Origin: Nitrososphaerota archaeon
GTDB taxonomy: Archaea > Thermoproteota > Nitrososphaeria > Nitrososphaerales > UBA57
Direction of reading: 5' to 3'
Length of the DNA: 12,581 bases
Assembly (NCBI GenBank): GCA_022572285.1
Contig: JACZWF010000023.1
Span: 1 to 12,581, forward strand
Shown here piece by piece: positions 5,767-12,203 of this stretch; within the stretch, counting starts at the first letter, position 1, and each line of letters starts with the position of its first letter. The notes below the pieces were generated by a model, which was not told where the DNA came from, did no database searches, and was given only the letters and a program-made list of their open reading frames with translations. The position numbers were made by a program, and so were the translations under genes.

Positions 5767-6438
5767 ATGACTGAATCATCTCTGCATTCCGAAATCAAAA
5801 AGTGGTACATGGCTCCAGGAGATGAACTTGAGGCAAAAGTAGGAGATTTCATAGTTGACATTCATAGAAAGAAGCTTCTAATCGAAATTCAGACAGGAAA
5901 TTTTTCCGCGATCAAAAAGAAACTGAAGAAACTGCTTCTAAACAATCACATTCGCTTAGTTTATCCCATCGCTAAACTGAAATGGATAGTTCACATTTCC
6001 AAATCAGGGAATTTTGTTAGGAGAAGAAAATCTCCGAAAAAAGGCAATTTGATCGACTTGTTCTATGAATTGGTTCACATGCCAGAGCTAACTAAAGACA
6101 AGAATTTCTCGCTCGAGGTTTTGATAGTTGAGGAAGAAGAGTTACGGTGTTATGATGGCAGGGGAAGCTGGAGGAGGAATGGAGTTAGTGTCAAAGACAG
6201 AAAATTGTTGAATGTGTTAGACAGATTTCTCTTCAAGAAAAGTCGAGATTATTTGCAGTTTTTACCGAAAGAGTTGGATGGACATTTCACCAACAAAGCC
6301 CTAGCACTAAAACTCGGGGTTCCCATTAGGCTGGCTCAGAAGGCAACTTACTGTCTTACAAGGATGGGTGCAATATCTATTGCTGGCAAGAAAAGAAATG
6401 AAATAGTGTTCCAACGGCAACTAGAAAGGCCCTCATAG
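5767..6438 (+). CDS. PD-(D/E)XK-fold protein with C-terminal winged helix (DUF8091-like)
   Basis: The N-terminal domain (about 5-75) has the order of a PD-(D/E)XK nuclease core: LHSEIKKWY helix, PGDELE (E22), VGDFIVD (D31), then the strand LLIEIQT with E40-x-Q42, and FSAIKKKLKKLLLNNHIRLV-type helix and strand. Q replaces the usual catalytic Lys, a variant known in some active PD-(D/E)XK enzymes. I recall a family of this kind with an 'LIEIQT...FSxxKxKL...VYPI' signature annotated as a domain of unknown function; the DUF number is from memory. The C-terminal part (about 157-217) resembles a winged helix (FLPKELDGHFTNKALALKLG ... YCLTRMGAISIAGKKRNEIV). DNA cleavage or repair under control of DNA binding is plausible but unproven. 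The gene ends in a hairpin and faces the DpnII/MboI-like gene. Confidence 0.8.
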   Translation: MTESSLHSEIKKWYMAPGDELEAKVGDFIVDIHRKKLLIEIQTGNFSAIKKKLKKLLLNNHIRLVYPIAKLKWIVHISKSGNFVRRRKSPKKGNLIDLFYELVHMPELTKDKNFSLEVLIVEEEELRCYDGRGSWRRNGVSVKDRKLLNVLDRFLFKKSRDYLQFLPKELDGHFTNKALALKLGVPIRLAQKATYCLTRMGAISIAGKKRNEIVFQRQLERPS

Positions 6439-6442
6439 GGCC
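6428..6442. terminator. Hairpin straddling the stop codon
   Basis: GGCCCT-CAT-AGGGCC is a perfect six-base-pair inverted repeat whose right arm overlaps the TAG stop (6436-6438) of the PD-(D/E)XK gene. It lies between convergent genes and could mark the transcript end. Confidence 0.4.
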
Positions 6443-6590
6443 ACATAATGTTCTCAGAAACGATGACGTATTTTGAAACCTTAGCCAGACCCAATAACTC
6501 TCCTCACTTAATGCTTGAAGAGAGAATCAATCAGCGATGGGCTTAACTTCGGAACACCACCCACTAAGATTCCTGCTCTGCATCTTTTGA

Positions 6591-7490
6591 CTAGACGATT
6601 ATCACATGTACTTTTCCTGGATGAGCACTAGTGAGATCATCAATAACTTTCCGTTTATCAACTATGACATTATCTGCATCATACACTAAGAACACAATAG
6701 ATTCTACGAACTCCAGGTATGGGATAATATCCGAATAGATCTCATCTACATATTTGCTCGCGTTGCTGGACTTTACCAGCCTGACTTCGATACCAATTGC
6801 ATTCTTCTTAATCGTGAAGTCAATCTTAGATCCCTTCCCAGCGAAGAAGGGGCCTGGACGCTCCGGAATGGGATGTGGATCGATTCGTCGGAGTAGAGCG
6901 CCTACCACATGCTGAACTTCTTTTTCATCTCTTGGTGGAGAATCAAAACTCGCTCTCAGCTCGTTTGATATTATCTCTCTCACCAACTCTATACTTTGAT
7001 CAGTAGTCGAGGAAGTTCTTAATTTTGCCGTACTAAGAGGATATACTTCTCTAAACTCCCTCCGAAGAACGGATGGATCGAGCATCATTTTCATCTTGTT
7101 GAAGATGAATTGATGGAGTTCGATCAACGTCTTGGACTCCATCCCCATCTGTTTCAGAGCATTAGCAGCCGGTGCATCAAAAGCTTCATGGCCAGAACTA
7201 AGGCTATCTTCGATAAATGCTTCAAGCAGGTAGTTAATAGCTGCGTCTCCGTCGCTGTTATTCGCAAGACCAAATAGCGGAAAGCCTTTATGAATTCGCT
7301 GTCGTTGTATACTCTGGTCCTCTAGTAATATATCATATAGGCGTCTGTTGAACTCGAAGTCAAAATGATCGTCTGTAATCATATCTAACCGCTTCATTCT
7401 TTCGATTGTGTCGCTAGAAGGTTGATGATCAATGGAGTATAAATCGGCGCCAAAAAAGAGCTGGGTCCAATCTATCTTTCGAGGGGCCAC
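6591..7490 (-). CDS. DpnII/MboI-like PD-(D/E)XK restriction-endonuclease-fold protein
   Basis: The C-terminal domain (about 185-299) follows the DpnII/MboI restriction endonuclease layout: a helical region, PGPFFAGKGSKIDFTI (D224), AIGIEVRLV (E235-V-R237), an alpha helix ASKYVDEIYSDIIPYLE, and the strand ESIVFLVYDADN with the typical 'FxVYD' (268-271). Where the family has E-x-K, this protein has E-x-R, which may reduce or abolish cleavage. The N-terminal 180 residues are helical and unassigned. No DNA methyltransferase is in the window, so this is not a classical restriction-modification pair. Standalone proteins with this domain occur in defence contexts. The start is GTG 7490; a TATA-like GTATATCAAT (7511-7520, minus strand) about 26 bases before it supports a leaderless mRNA. 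Confidence 0.8.
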   Translation of the reverse strand: MAPRKIDWTQLFFGADLYSIDHQPSSDTIERMKRLDMITDDHFDFEFNRRLYDILLEDQSIQRQRIHKGFPLFGLANNSDGDAAINYLLEAFIEDSLSSGHEAFDAPAANALKQMGMESKTLIELHQFIFNKMKMMLDPSVLRREFREVYPLSTAKLRTSSTTDQSIELVREIISNELRASFDSPPRDEKEVQHVVGALLRRIDPHPIPERPGPFFAGKGSKIDFTIKKNAIGIEVRLVKSSNASKYVDEIYSDIIPYLEFVESIVFLVYDADNVIVDKRKVIDDLTSAHPGKVHVIIV

Positions 7491-7510
7491 GCGAATTTAT
7501 GACACATGAC

Positions 7511-7520
7511 ATTGATATAC
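7511..7520 (-). promoter_or_regulatory. TATA box of the DpnII/MboI-like gene
   Basis: GTATATCAAT on the minus strand is centred about 26 bases upstream of GTG 7490, so transcription should begin at or next to the start codon. Confidence 0.5.
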
Positions 7521-7570
7521 ATTGTTGAGCACTGAACGTAAATAACTCGCGGTGCTTTGCTAATCCAGTA

Positions 7571-7606
7571 GTTTTCAACCTTGGTTTGGAACCAATAACG
7601 CTCTCT
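7571..7606. repeat. Dispersed repeat copy 1 (GAACCAATAACGCTC)
   Basis: The plus strand reads TTTTCAACC, about 10 bases, then GGAACCAATAACGCTC. The last 15 bases are identical to the copy at 9903-9940 read on the opposite strand, and 14 of 15 match the copy at 9338-9374. The AACC half-element upstream is also shared. It lies between the DpnII/MboI-like gene promoter and the 166-aa orphan gene's 3' end. Confidence 0.6.
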
Positions 7607-8106
7607 TAATTACCACGAAGCCCCACACACGGCGCGCGCGCAATAATACCTTTTAACACTGTCACGGTTCGTTTAATCCTGGTATCAAGGCGTGAGAAGC
7701 CTTGTGCTTTGTTCAGTCTTTCGACGAGAGTGGTACTATTGACTCCTTTCATGTGCGCTTTCTTGACGGAAACCGATTGTAGCAGCCCGAGCGCGCTTTG
7801 AACTATGTAACGGTGTTGCGCGTCAAGATTATTTTCTTGCGTGGCCAAAGCCTTTTGTTGATCCTGCCGAAAATAATTCTTTGTGAAGCCTTTGGCGAAT
7901 CGTCCTGCAAGTGGAGACGAAAACAGGTCGGCCACGATTGCCTTCACACCTTCCGTTACACCCGCGACTATTAATTGGCCAGTCGCATCACGTGACCTTG
8001 TGTGTAACTGCTGATACTTACCTAGGTAACTCTGTTCTACCTGGATAAAGTAATTGATTTGTTGTTTAATCCCCGCGTCATTAGGGTCAATCATCAAAAG
8101 ACGCAC
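7606..8106 (-). CDS. Orphan 166-aa Gln-rich protein with deviating codon use
   Basis: The frame starts with GTG 8106 (TTG 8097 or ATG 8094 are alternatives). A TATA-like TTTTATT near 8123-8129 (minus strand) suits a short or absent leader. The protein is Gln-rich at its N-terminus (QQINYFIQVEQSYLGKYQQL), has a Gly/Ala/Val amphipathic segment (about 42-76) and a basic C-terminal half. No family is recognised. It uses CGT, CGC, CAA and GCG codons more often than its AGA/AGG-using neighbours, suggesting acquisition from elsewhere. The last codons run through a (GC)5 tract (7632-7641), which codes ARA, 8 codons before the stop, so the natural C-terminus may have been altered. A continuous frame, consistent amphipathic helices and a promoter make it likely real. 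Confidence 0.6.
   Translation of the reverse strand: MRLLMIDPNDAGIKQQINYFIQVEQSYLGKYQQLHTRSRDATGQLIVAGVTEGVKAIVADLFSSPLAGRFAKGFTKNYFRQDQQKALATQENNLDAQHRYIVQSALGLLQSVSVKKAHMKGVNSTTLVERLNKAQGFSRLDTRIKRTVTVLKGIIARAPCVGLRGN
7632..7641. repeat. (GC)5 tract at the 3' end of the 166-aa gene
   Basis: Ten alternating G/C bases within the last dozen codons of the minus-strand frame. A shorter GCGCGC lies at 7791-7796 inside the same frame. Confidence 0.85.
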
Positions 8107-8207
8107 CGTCTTCGGGTTTTGTGAATAAAAGGACTTCGTAAATACAACATTGATCTATAAATTATTCAGGTGCTCTTTTTCTCAACTCTTTCCATTTTTG
8201 ATTCGAA

Positions 8208-8298
8208 GCGCGCGCTACAGTAACTGCAGTATTAATTCCAATAATAAAATGCGCGCGCGCTAAATTTGTAGTATCAATGACGTACTGCTCGGGCGCGC
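8208..8298. repeat. Cluster of three (GC)n tracts at about 42-base spacing
   Basis: GCGCGCGC at 8208-8215, GCGCGCGCGC at 8251-8260 and GCGCGC at 8293-8298 start 43 and 42 bases apart, close to four turns of DNA. They lie in the 271-base gap between the divergent 166-aa gene and the NYN gene. A perfect CTGCAG-centred palindrome (ACTGCAGT, 8223-8230) sits between the first two. Confidence 0.75.
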
Positions 8299-8345
8299 TA
8301 ACCGACATTAGTGAGCAAACTTCTTACTAGGACTCACGATATGAA

Positions 8346-8353
8346 ATACTTAT
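8346..8353 (+). promoter_or_regulatory. TATA-like box of the NYN gene
   Basis: AATACTTA lies 25-32 bases before GTG 8378, consistent with a leaderless transcript beginning at the start codon. Confidence 0.4.
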
Positions 8354-8377
8354 CTAGAGATTAGATGGAATATTCCC

Positions 8378-9271
8378 GTGGCTAGTAAAACCGAGATTCC
8401 TCTTCTGGGCGCCATCTTTGTCGATTACGAGAATCTTGTTCTGACGCTGACAAATGAATTTCATTTGCCTAGAGCGGAGGCGGAGAACCGAGTTCTTGAT
8501 GTCCTAGGCAATGTGGAACAGATGCTCTCCGGGAGAGGGGTCCGTGTCGTCAGGCGCGAGGCCTTTGCTGACTGGAGCGACTATCCAACAACATCCAACG
8601 AATTGTATCGGATGGGCTATAGAACCCGAAACGTCGGAGCTACAATCCATAAGAATAGTGCAGACATCGAATTATCTCTCTCTGTTCAAGAGGTGATGCT
8701 GCAAAACGAGAGGGTGGACATGCTTGTCATCGCTGCCGGTGACAGGGATTACATGCCTATCGCAATGCGAGCAATCGAAAGCGCAAAGGATTTGCTCTTT
8801 GTGAGCTTCAAAGAGAGTCTTTCTGGAGATTTGAAAGAACTGGTGGGTCCCAATGGGTACTTTTACGTTCATCCTACCAGCGGCCAACTTGTCTCACCCG
8901 CGGACGAATCAAGACTGCTCAAGCCAGGGGACAGCTCTGCAAAGAGATCATCTCCACCCAGGGCGCTAACATCCGAAGAGGAGTTCGCTCTTAGAGCGGC
9001 AATCGAATCCTACGACGAGTACAAACCGAAATATGGTGACGTTAAACTCAGTGGCTTCTTGGTCGTCGGGCTGGCCAAAGCACTGCCCGGTCTGAGTCAC
9101 CTGCAAAGGAAGAATGTATTCAGCTCTTTGGAGAAGAAAGGGGCAGTTGAGACCTCGGCAAAAAAAGATTTCTATGGTGAGACTTTCGCTGTCTTCAATG
9201 TGAACGATAATAGCCCCGTTGTGAAGGACGAACGGAAGAGAATGCGGGAGCCGCACCAGCGAGTACCCTGA
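8378..9271 (+). CDS. NYN-domain (PIN-like) ribonuclease with C-terminal winged-helix/LOTUS-like domain
   Basis: The N-terminal domain (about 8-165) is a NYN domain: AIFVDYENL gives D16 and N19, a long helix follows, NSADIELSLSVQE gives D96 and nearby acidic residues, and VIAAGDRDYMPI gives D122 and D124. These four acidic positions are the metal-binding set of PIN-like RNases such as the LabA/NYN family, so metal-dependent RNA cleavage is expected. A linker (about 170-197) leads to a second domain (198-275) with a helical part and a 'wing' (KNVFSSLEKKGAVETSAKKD), similar in outline to OST-HTH/LOTUS or winged-helix modules that bind nucleic acid. The GTG start is supported by the TATA-like box at 8346-8353. 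The gene stands alone, divergent from the orphan 166-aa gene. A role in RNA turnover or defence is possible. Confidence 0.88.
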   Translation: MASKTEIPLLGAIFVDYENLVLTLTNEFHLPRAEAENRVLDVLGNVEQMLSGRGVRVVRREAFADWSDYPTTSNELYRMGYRTRNVGATIHKNSADIELSLSVQEVMLQNERVDMLVIAAGDRDYMPIAMRAIESAKDLLFVSFKESLSGDLKELVGPNGYFYVHPTSGQLVSPADESRLLKPGDSSAKRSSPPRALTSEEEFALRAAIESYDEYKPKYGDVKLSGFLVVGLAKALPGLSHLQRKNVFSSLEKKGAVETSAKKDFYGETFAVFNVNDNSPVVKDERKRMREPHQRVP

Positions 9272-9337
9272 CTTGTCTGAAGCTAGCTTTCTCCGAACAC
9301 TTAGGATTCGATTTGATATTTTACTGCATCCCATAGG

Positions 9338-9374
9338 ATTCGGAGCGTTATTAGTTCTAGAATTGGTTTCGAAA
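9338..9374. repeat. Dispersed repeat copy 2
   Basis: Plus strand: ATTCGGAGCGTTATTAGTTC, then TAGAATTGGTTTCGAAA. It matches the copy at 9903-9940 in the same orientation at about 21 of 23 bases in the core. It lies in the 249-base gap between the convergent NYN gene and the 99-aa gene, where I see no gene. Confidence 0.65.
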
Positions 9375-9520
9375 TCTAGTCAGGCAGGCATTTCAGATAG
9401 TTAAGATAATGCCTTGGTAATTCGGAGCCTTAAGCCTCCCTGATGTCAAGACTTTTTCGCTGCTCAGTATGATGGACTAGTACTCGTCCTAGTGCCAGCG
9501 ACTGAATCGTTTCGGTTTCG

Positions 9521-9820
9521 CTATACTTCTAAATGAACCTGAACGACACGGTCGACCAGCTTTCCCGCCTTTGTGATCTTAAACTCTATCAGGAATATGG
9601 CTTTACGCACCTGAACGAAGCGACGGGTCATCCGTATTTGGCGGTCGATCTCTCCTCGATATGTCACCTTGACCCCTGGCTTGGTTTTAGTCTTTGACTT
9701 TATGGATGCTAGGCAGAGATCGTAAAGGGTCCCTCTTGGGAAACCTAGTTTACGATCAATACTCTCGAGGGCGTCATTTGAAGTTAGATGTTCTCTCCTT
9801 CCCCCGGAGCGATAACCCAT
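9521..9820 (-). CDS. Small basic hypothetical protein (99 aa)
   Basis: The frame from ATG 9820 begins with a Gly/Arg-rich stretch (MGYRSGGRREH), then a helix (DALESIDRKLGFPRGTLYDL) and a Lys/Arg-rich beta region (PGVKVTYRGEIDRQIRMTRR ... KAIFLIEFKIT). An in-frame TAG lies directly upstream, so the start cannot be moved further back by much. A TATA-like TCTATATTAA (9851-9860, minus strand) about 35 bases before the ATG fits a short leader. Charge and strand pattern suggest a small nucleic-acid-binding protein, but no family is recognised. It is flanked on both sides by copies of a dispersed repeat (9338-9374 and 9903-9940), so it could be a small mobile or duplicated unit. Confidence 0.5.
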   Translation of the reverse strand: MGYRSGGRREHLTSNDALESIDRKLGFPRGTLYDLCLASIKSKTKTKPGVKVTYRGEIDRQIRMTRRFVQVRKAIFLIEFKITKAGKLVDRVVQVHLEV

Positions 9821-9902
9821 ATTCTAGAGGGTTCTGGTGTCGATCCTGAGTTAATATAGATTGAATAAACTCATGGTAGAGCCACTTTATGACAGAAGCT
9901 AG

Positions 9903-9940
9903 TCCTCGCCCGGAGGAATTCGGAGCGTTATTGGTTCTGG
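9903..9940. repeat. Dispersed repeat copy 3
   Basis: Plus strand: GGAATTCGGAGCGTTATTGG then TTCTGG, with AAGGGTTC following. The core matches the copies at 9338-9374 (same orientation) and 7571-7606 (opposite orientation). The first two form a direct repeat about 580 bases apart around the 99-aa gene. Partial matches (CCCCCGGAG) occur at 9801-9811 and 10006-10018. Confidence 0.65.
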
Positions 9941-10021
9941 TTAAGGGTTCAAAAAGCTGTTTTATCAACAAAACAAAAGATGGAGTTGAGCTATCTTTTG
10001 ACGTTCTTCCCCCGGAGTAAT

Positions 10022-10032
10022 GCGCGCGCGCG
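10022..10032. repeat. Alternating GC tract (11 bases)
   Basis: GCGCGCGCGCG follows CCCCCGGAGTAAT. A shorter tract, GCGCGCG, starts 105 bases further right (10127-10133), just beyond the 3' end of the nicotinate phosphoribosyltransferase gene. Confidence 0.85.
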
Positions 10033-10054
10033 AAGATTCACTCTAACACGTAGA

Positions 10055-10070
10055 AGCATATCGATATGCT
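10055..10070. repeat. 16-bp perfect palindrome
   Basis: AGCATATCGATATGCT is fully self-complementary. It lies between the 99-aa gene and the 3' end of the nicotinate phosphoribosyltransferase gene and could be a dimeric protein site or hairpin. Confidence 0.7.
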
Positions 10071-10160
10071 GCTAACCGAATTCATTCTGGATCGAACCTT
10101 CAAGATTGTGGGTGGAATAATAATTGGCGCGCGTAGCTAAGCAAAGATCATTACCTACGA

Positions 10161-11393
10161 CTAAGATGTTAGCCACTTGAGCTGTGGTTTCCGCCGGCGA
10201 ATTTTTTCAAGCTTCTCCATTACGTCTGATCTTATCTCATCCAATGACTTGAACCTCCTGACAATTTTCCCATTTTCTATGATTGGTTTGAGTAAGGCGC
10301 TTTTCCCGTCGTAACCTCTTGCAGCTAGAGTGACGACATCTTCAAGTTTTTCACTGTCCCTATAGACCTGTTTCTTACCTGCAAGATCTCCCCTCTTTGC
10401 TCTTGGAGTCATATTACCATCGGAAAATACCTCAACTATCTTCATGTTAAAATCGATCGTGGGAGGAGTACTCAAATGGGTTCCAACACCGAAACCATCT
10501 ACTACATCCTTTAGTTCCTCGACCTCTGCCTCGTCGAGCCCGCCGGAAACAAAGATCTTTACATTACTTGCGCCTATGACACCTAATTCCCATCTTACCT
10601 CTTCTACTATCTTGCGTATATCACCCCTCCTCGAGGCGGGGGTATCAAGTCTAACTGCCGTCAATTTTTTCCCTAGCGTCTCATATGCCATAATGCTTTC
10701 AGTTTTTTCATCTGACAGAGTATCTACAAGAAGTATCCTCGGAACATGAGGATCTACTGCTTTGTCGAAGGCCTTCCAGGCGAGTTTCTGATCTCCGTAG
10801 CATAGTACCAGAGCGTGTGGCATCGTCCCCACGGCAACCTTCTTCATCATCCTTGCCGCCAACACGTTGGAAACTCCATCACAACCGCCAATGTATGCGG
10901 CTCTCTCGATTGTTGGAGTAATCGATGGGTGAACGCGCCTGGACCCAAAAGAGATCACCTCTCTCACTCCCGCTATCTTCTTGATTCGCGCAGCTTTTGT
11001 AGCTACACTACTCGCTGTACATATTAACCCAAGTAGCGGATTCTCATATACGGCAATATCTTGATAGTTAGCTTCTACTTGCATTACTGGTTCATAGACA
11101 GGAGAATCCCGATTGGTTAGGAAGACCTCCCCCTCCTCCATCGCATTTACGTTCACAGGTAGGCCCTCCAAGAGCTTTGTCGCTTCATAGATCCCCGCGA
11201 CCACTCCCCAGTTATCCTCGTAGGGAATGTTTCTGGTATAGACTTCCATGATGACTCTAGGATTGAAGTTGTCTTCCTTCAGAGCCTGTACAGCGTATTC
11301 GTAATAGATATCAGTAGTCTCTGCCCGCTTTATCTCCGTCTCTTTAGCGGTCCAGAAGATCCTATCCTCAAGGTCGTAGGGGGTATTCGGCAT
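10161..11393 (-). CDS. pncB: Nicotinate phosphoribosyltransferase, archaeal type
   Basis: The 410-residue cytoplasmic enzyme makes nicotinate mononucleotide from nicotinate and PRPP, the committed step of NAD salvage (Preiss-Handler route). Visible family features are the N-terminal substrate domain (YYEYAVQALKEDNFNPRVIM), ENPLLGLICTASSVATKAAR (117-136), SFGSRRVHPSITPTIERAAY (148-167) with YIGGCDGVSNVLAA after it, FVSGGLDEAEVEEL (281-294) and GFGVGTHLSTPPTIDFNMKI (300-319), the phosphate-binding region of the type II phosphoribosyltransferase fold. Arg/His in the SRRVHP segment are the expected active-site residues. The C-terminus is long and basic. ATG 11393 lies about 27 bases after a TATA-like CATAATTTG (11416-11424, minus strand), so the mRNA is probably leaderless. 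The gene is divergent from nicotinamidase, which supplies its substrate. Quinolinate phosphoribosyltransferase is a distant alternative, but the length fits the nicotinate enzyme. Confidence 0.93.
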   Translation of the reverse strand: MPNTPYDLEDRIFWTAKETEIKRAETTDIYYEYAVQALKEDNFNPRVIMEVYTRNIPYEDNWGVVAGIYEATKLLEGLPVNVNAMEEGEVFLTNRDSPVYEPVMQVEANYQDIAVYENPLLGLICTASSVATKAARIKKIAGVREVISFGSRRVHPSITPTIERAAYIGGCDGVSNVLAARMMKKVAVGTMPHALVLCYGDQKLAWKAFDKAVDPHVPRILLVDTLSDEKTESIMAYETLGKKLTAVRLDTPASRRGDIRKIVEEVRWELGVIGASNVKIFVSGGLDEAEVEELKDVVDGFGVGTHLSTPPTIDFNMKIVEVFSDGNMTPRAKRGDLAGKKQVYRDSEKLEDVVTLAARGYDGKSALLKPIIENGKIVRRFKSLDEIRSDVMEKLEKIRRRKPQLKWLTS

Positions 11394-11415
11394 AGAGCTA
11401 TAGTCATAAGATTGG

Positions 11416-11424
11416 CAAATTATG
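11416..11424 (-). promoter_or_regulatory. TATA box of nicotinate phosphoribosyltransferase
   Basis: CATAATTTG on the minus strand is centred about 27 bases upstream of ATG 11393, giving a leaderless start. Confidence 0.45.
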
Positions 11425-11451
11425 CATTACTAAGGACAAAGACCTTAACTC

Positions 11452-11465
11452 GGTATCATGATACC
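11452..11465. promoter_or_regulatory. 14-bp perfect palindrome in the NAD-salvage divergent promoter region
   Basis: GGTATCATGATACC is fully self-complementary. It ends 9 bases before ATG 11475 and follows a weak TATA-like CTTAACT (11444-11450), so it overlaps the expected transcription start of nicotinamidase. A dimeric repressor controlling NAD salvage is a reasonable inference; no known motif is matched. Confidence 0.5.
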
Positions 11466-11474
11466 ATACATACA

Positions 11475-12068
11475 ATGCCACGATCTCGACTGGAACTTGA
11501 GCCTGTTGAAGTGAGTCCAGAGGGGACGGGGCTGATTATAGTCGATATGCAAAATGACTTTGTAGAGAAGAATGGCGCTTTGTATGGGGAGGCCTCGGCA
11601 AAGATTGTACCAAGTATCAATTATCTGATAAAGACGTCCAGGGATAGTGATGTGAAAGTCTTCCACACCCAAGACTGGCACTTGCCCAATGACGTGGAGT
11701 TCAAACTCTGGCCCAAGCATTGCGTTAAGGGCACCTGGGGGGCAGAGTTCACCGACATCGTCAATAGGGACAGAAAAGACGTAGTGATTAAGAAAGGTAC
11801 TATAGACCCCTGGCTCAAATCAAATCTCGCGAGTCATATCAAGAAGAACAATATCAAAACACTTATTGTCACAGGAACCGTTGTGAACATTTGCGTATTG
11901 CACGCCATCGCTGGAGCAGTGATTAGGGGAGTGAGAGTTATAGTTCCAGTAGATTCGGTGGCTCCGTTGACACGAGATGCTCTGCGTCCAACTCTAGAAC
12001 AATTCAAAAATGTTTACAAGTGCTCTCTCACGGACGCTAAAGGTATAACCTATTCAAATTCAATTTAG
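11475..12068 (+). CDS. pncA: Nicotinamidase (isochorismatase-like hydrolase)
   Basis: The 197-residue enzyme hydrolyses nicotinamide to nicotinate and ammonia. The cysteine-hydrolase triad is visible: D24 (IIVDMQNDF), K107 (VIKKGT) and C140 (TGTVVNICVLHA, after the cis-peptide-type Val-Val). Metal ligands D67 and H69 (HTQDWH) and H82 (PKHCVKGT) match known nicotinamidases. The product feeds the divergent nicotinate phosphoribosyltransferase, so both genes make a nicotinamide-to-nicotinate-mononucleotide salvage unit. I chose ATG 11475 because the core fold begins soon after it. A longer form from TTG 11412 would add 21 residues of non-conserved character and would place the 14-bp palindrome inside the coding sequence. 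Confidence 0.92.
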   Translation: MPRSRLELEPVEVSPEGTGLIIVDMQNDFVEKNGALYGEASAKIVPSINYLIKTSRDSDVKVFHTQDWHLPNDVEFKLWPKHCVKGTWGAEFTDIVNRDRKDVVIKKGTIDPWLKSNLASHIKKNNIKTLIVTGTVVNICVLHAIAGAVIRGVRVIVPVDSVAPLTRDALRPTLEQFKNVYKCSLTDAKGITYSNSI

Positions 12069-12143
12069 CGAATCTCAAGGAGGGTCGAAAAAATCATACA
12101 TATTCTGATCTTTGGAGTGCTTGCGGTACAACATCTCTTACAT

Positions 12144-12151
12144 GCGCGCGC
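12144..12151. repeat. (GC)4 tract
   Basis: GCGCGCGC in non-coding DNA 76 bases after the nicotinamidase stop and 53 bases before the small Cys-rich gene. Confidence 0.85.
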
Positions 12152-12203
12152 TTCGTTTAATATGGGTTATTAAAACGCCTGATCCCAAAGCAAGGTTTAG
12201 AAA

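Larger units (their letters stand above)
9821..10160. other. Repeat-rich intergenic interval
   Basis: This 340-base gap holds the TATA-like box of the 99-aa gene, one dispersed repeat copy, two (GC)n tracts (10022-10032 and 10127-10133), and a 16-bp palindrome (10055-10070). A minus-strand frame covers part of it but overlaps the 99-aa gene and carries the repeat, so I do not call a gene. Confidence 0.5.

Noticed and set aside
6591..7490. Complete restriction-modification system
   Set aside because: No methyltransferase motifs (such as DPPY or FxGxG contexts) are visible in any neighbouring frame, and the endonuclease-like domain has an altered E-x-K motif.
9338..9940. Insertion sequence or att-flanked integrated element between the direct repeats
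   Set aside because: The segment between the repeats is only about 580 bases, holds no transposase or integrase, and has no terminal inverted repeats. A third copy elsewhere in opposite orientation argues for a dispersed motif instead.
9774..9971. 65-aa minus-strand frame upstream of the 99-aa gene
   Set aside because: It overlaps the 99-aa gene in another frame, contains a dispersed repeat copy and the TATA-like box of that gene, and has no clear start signal.
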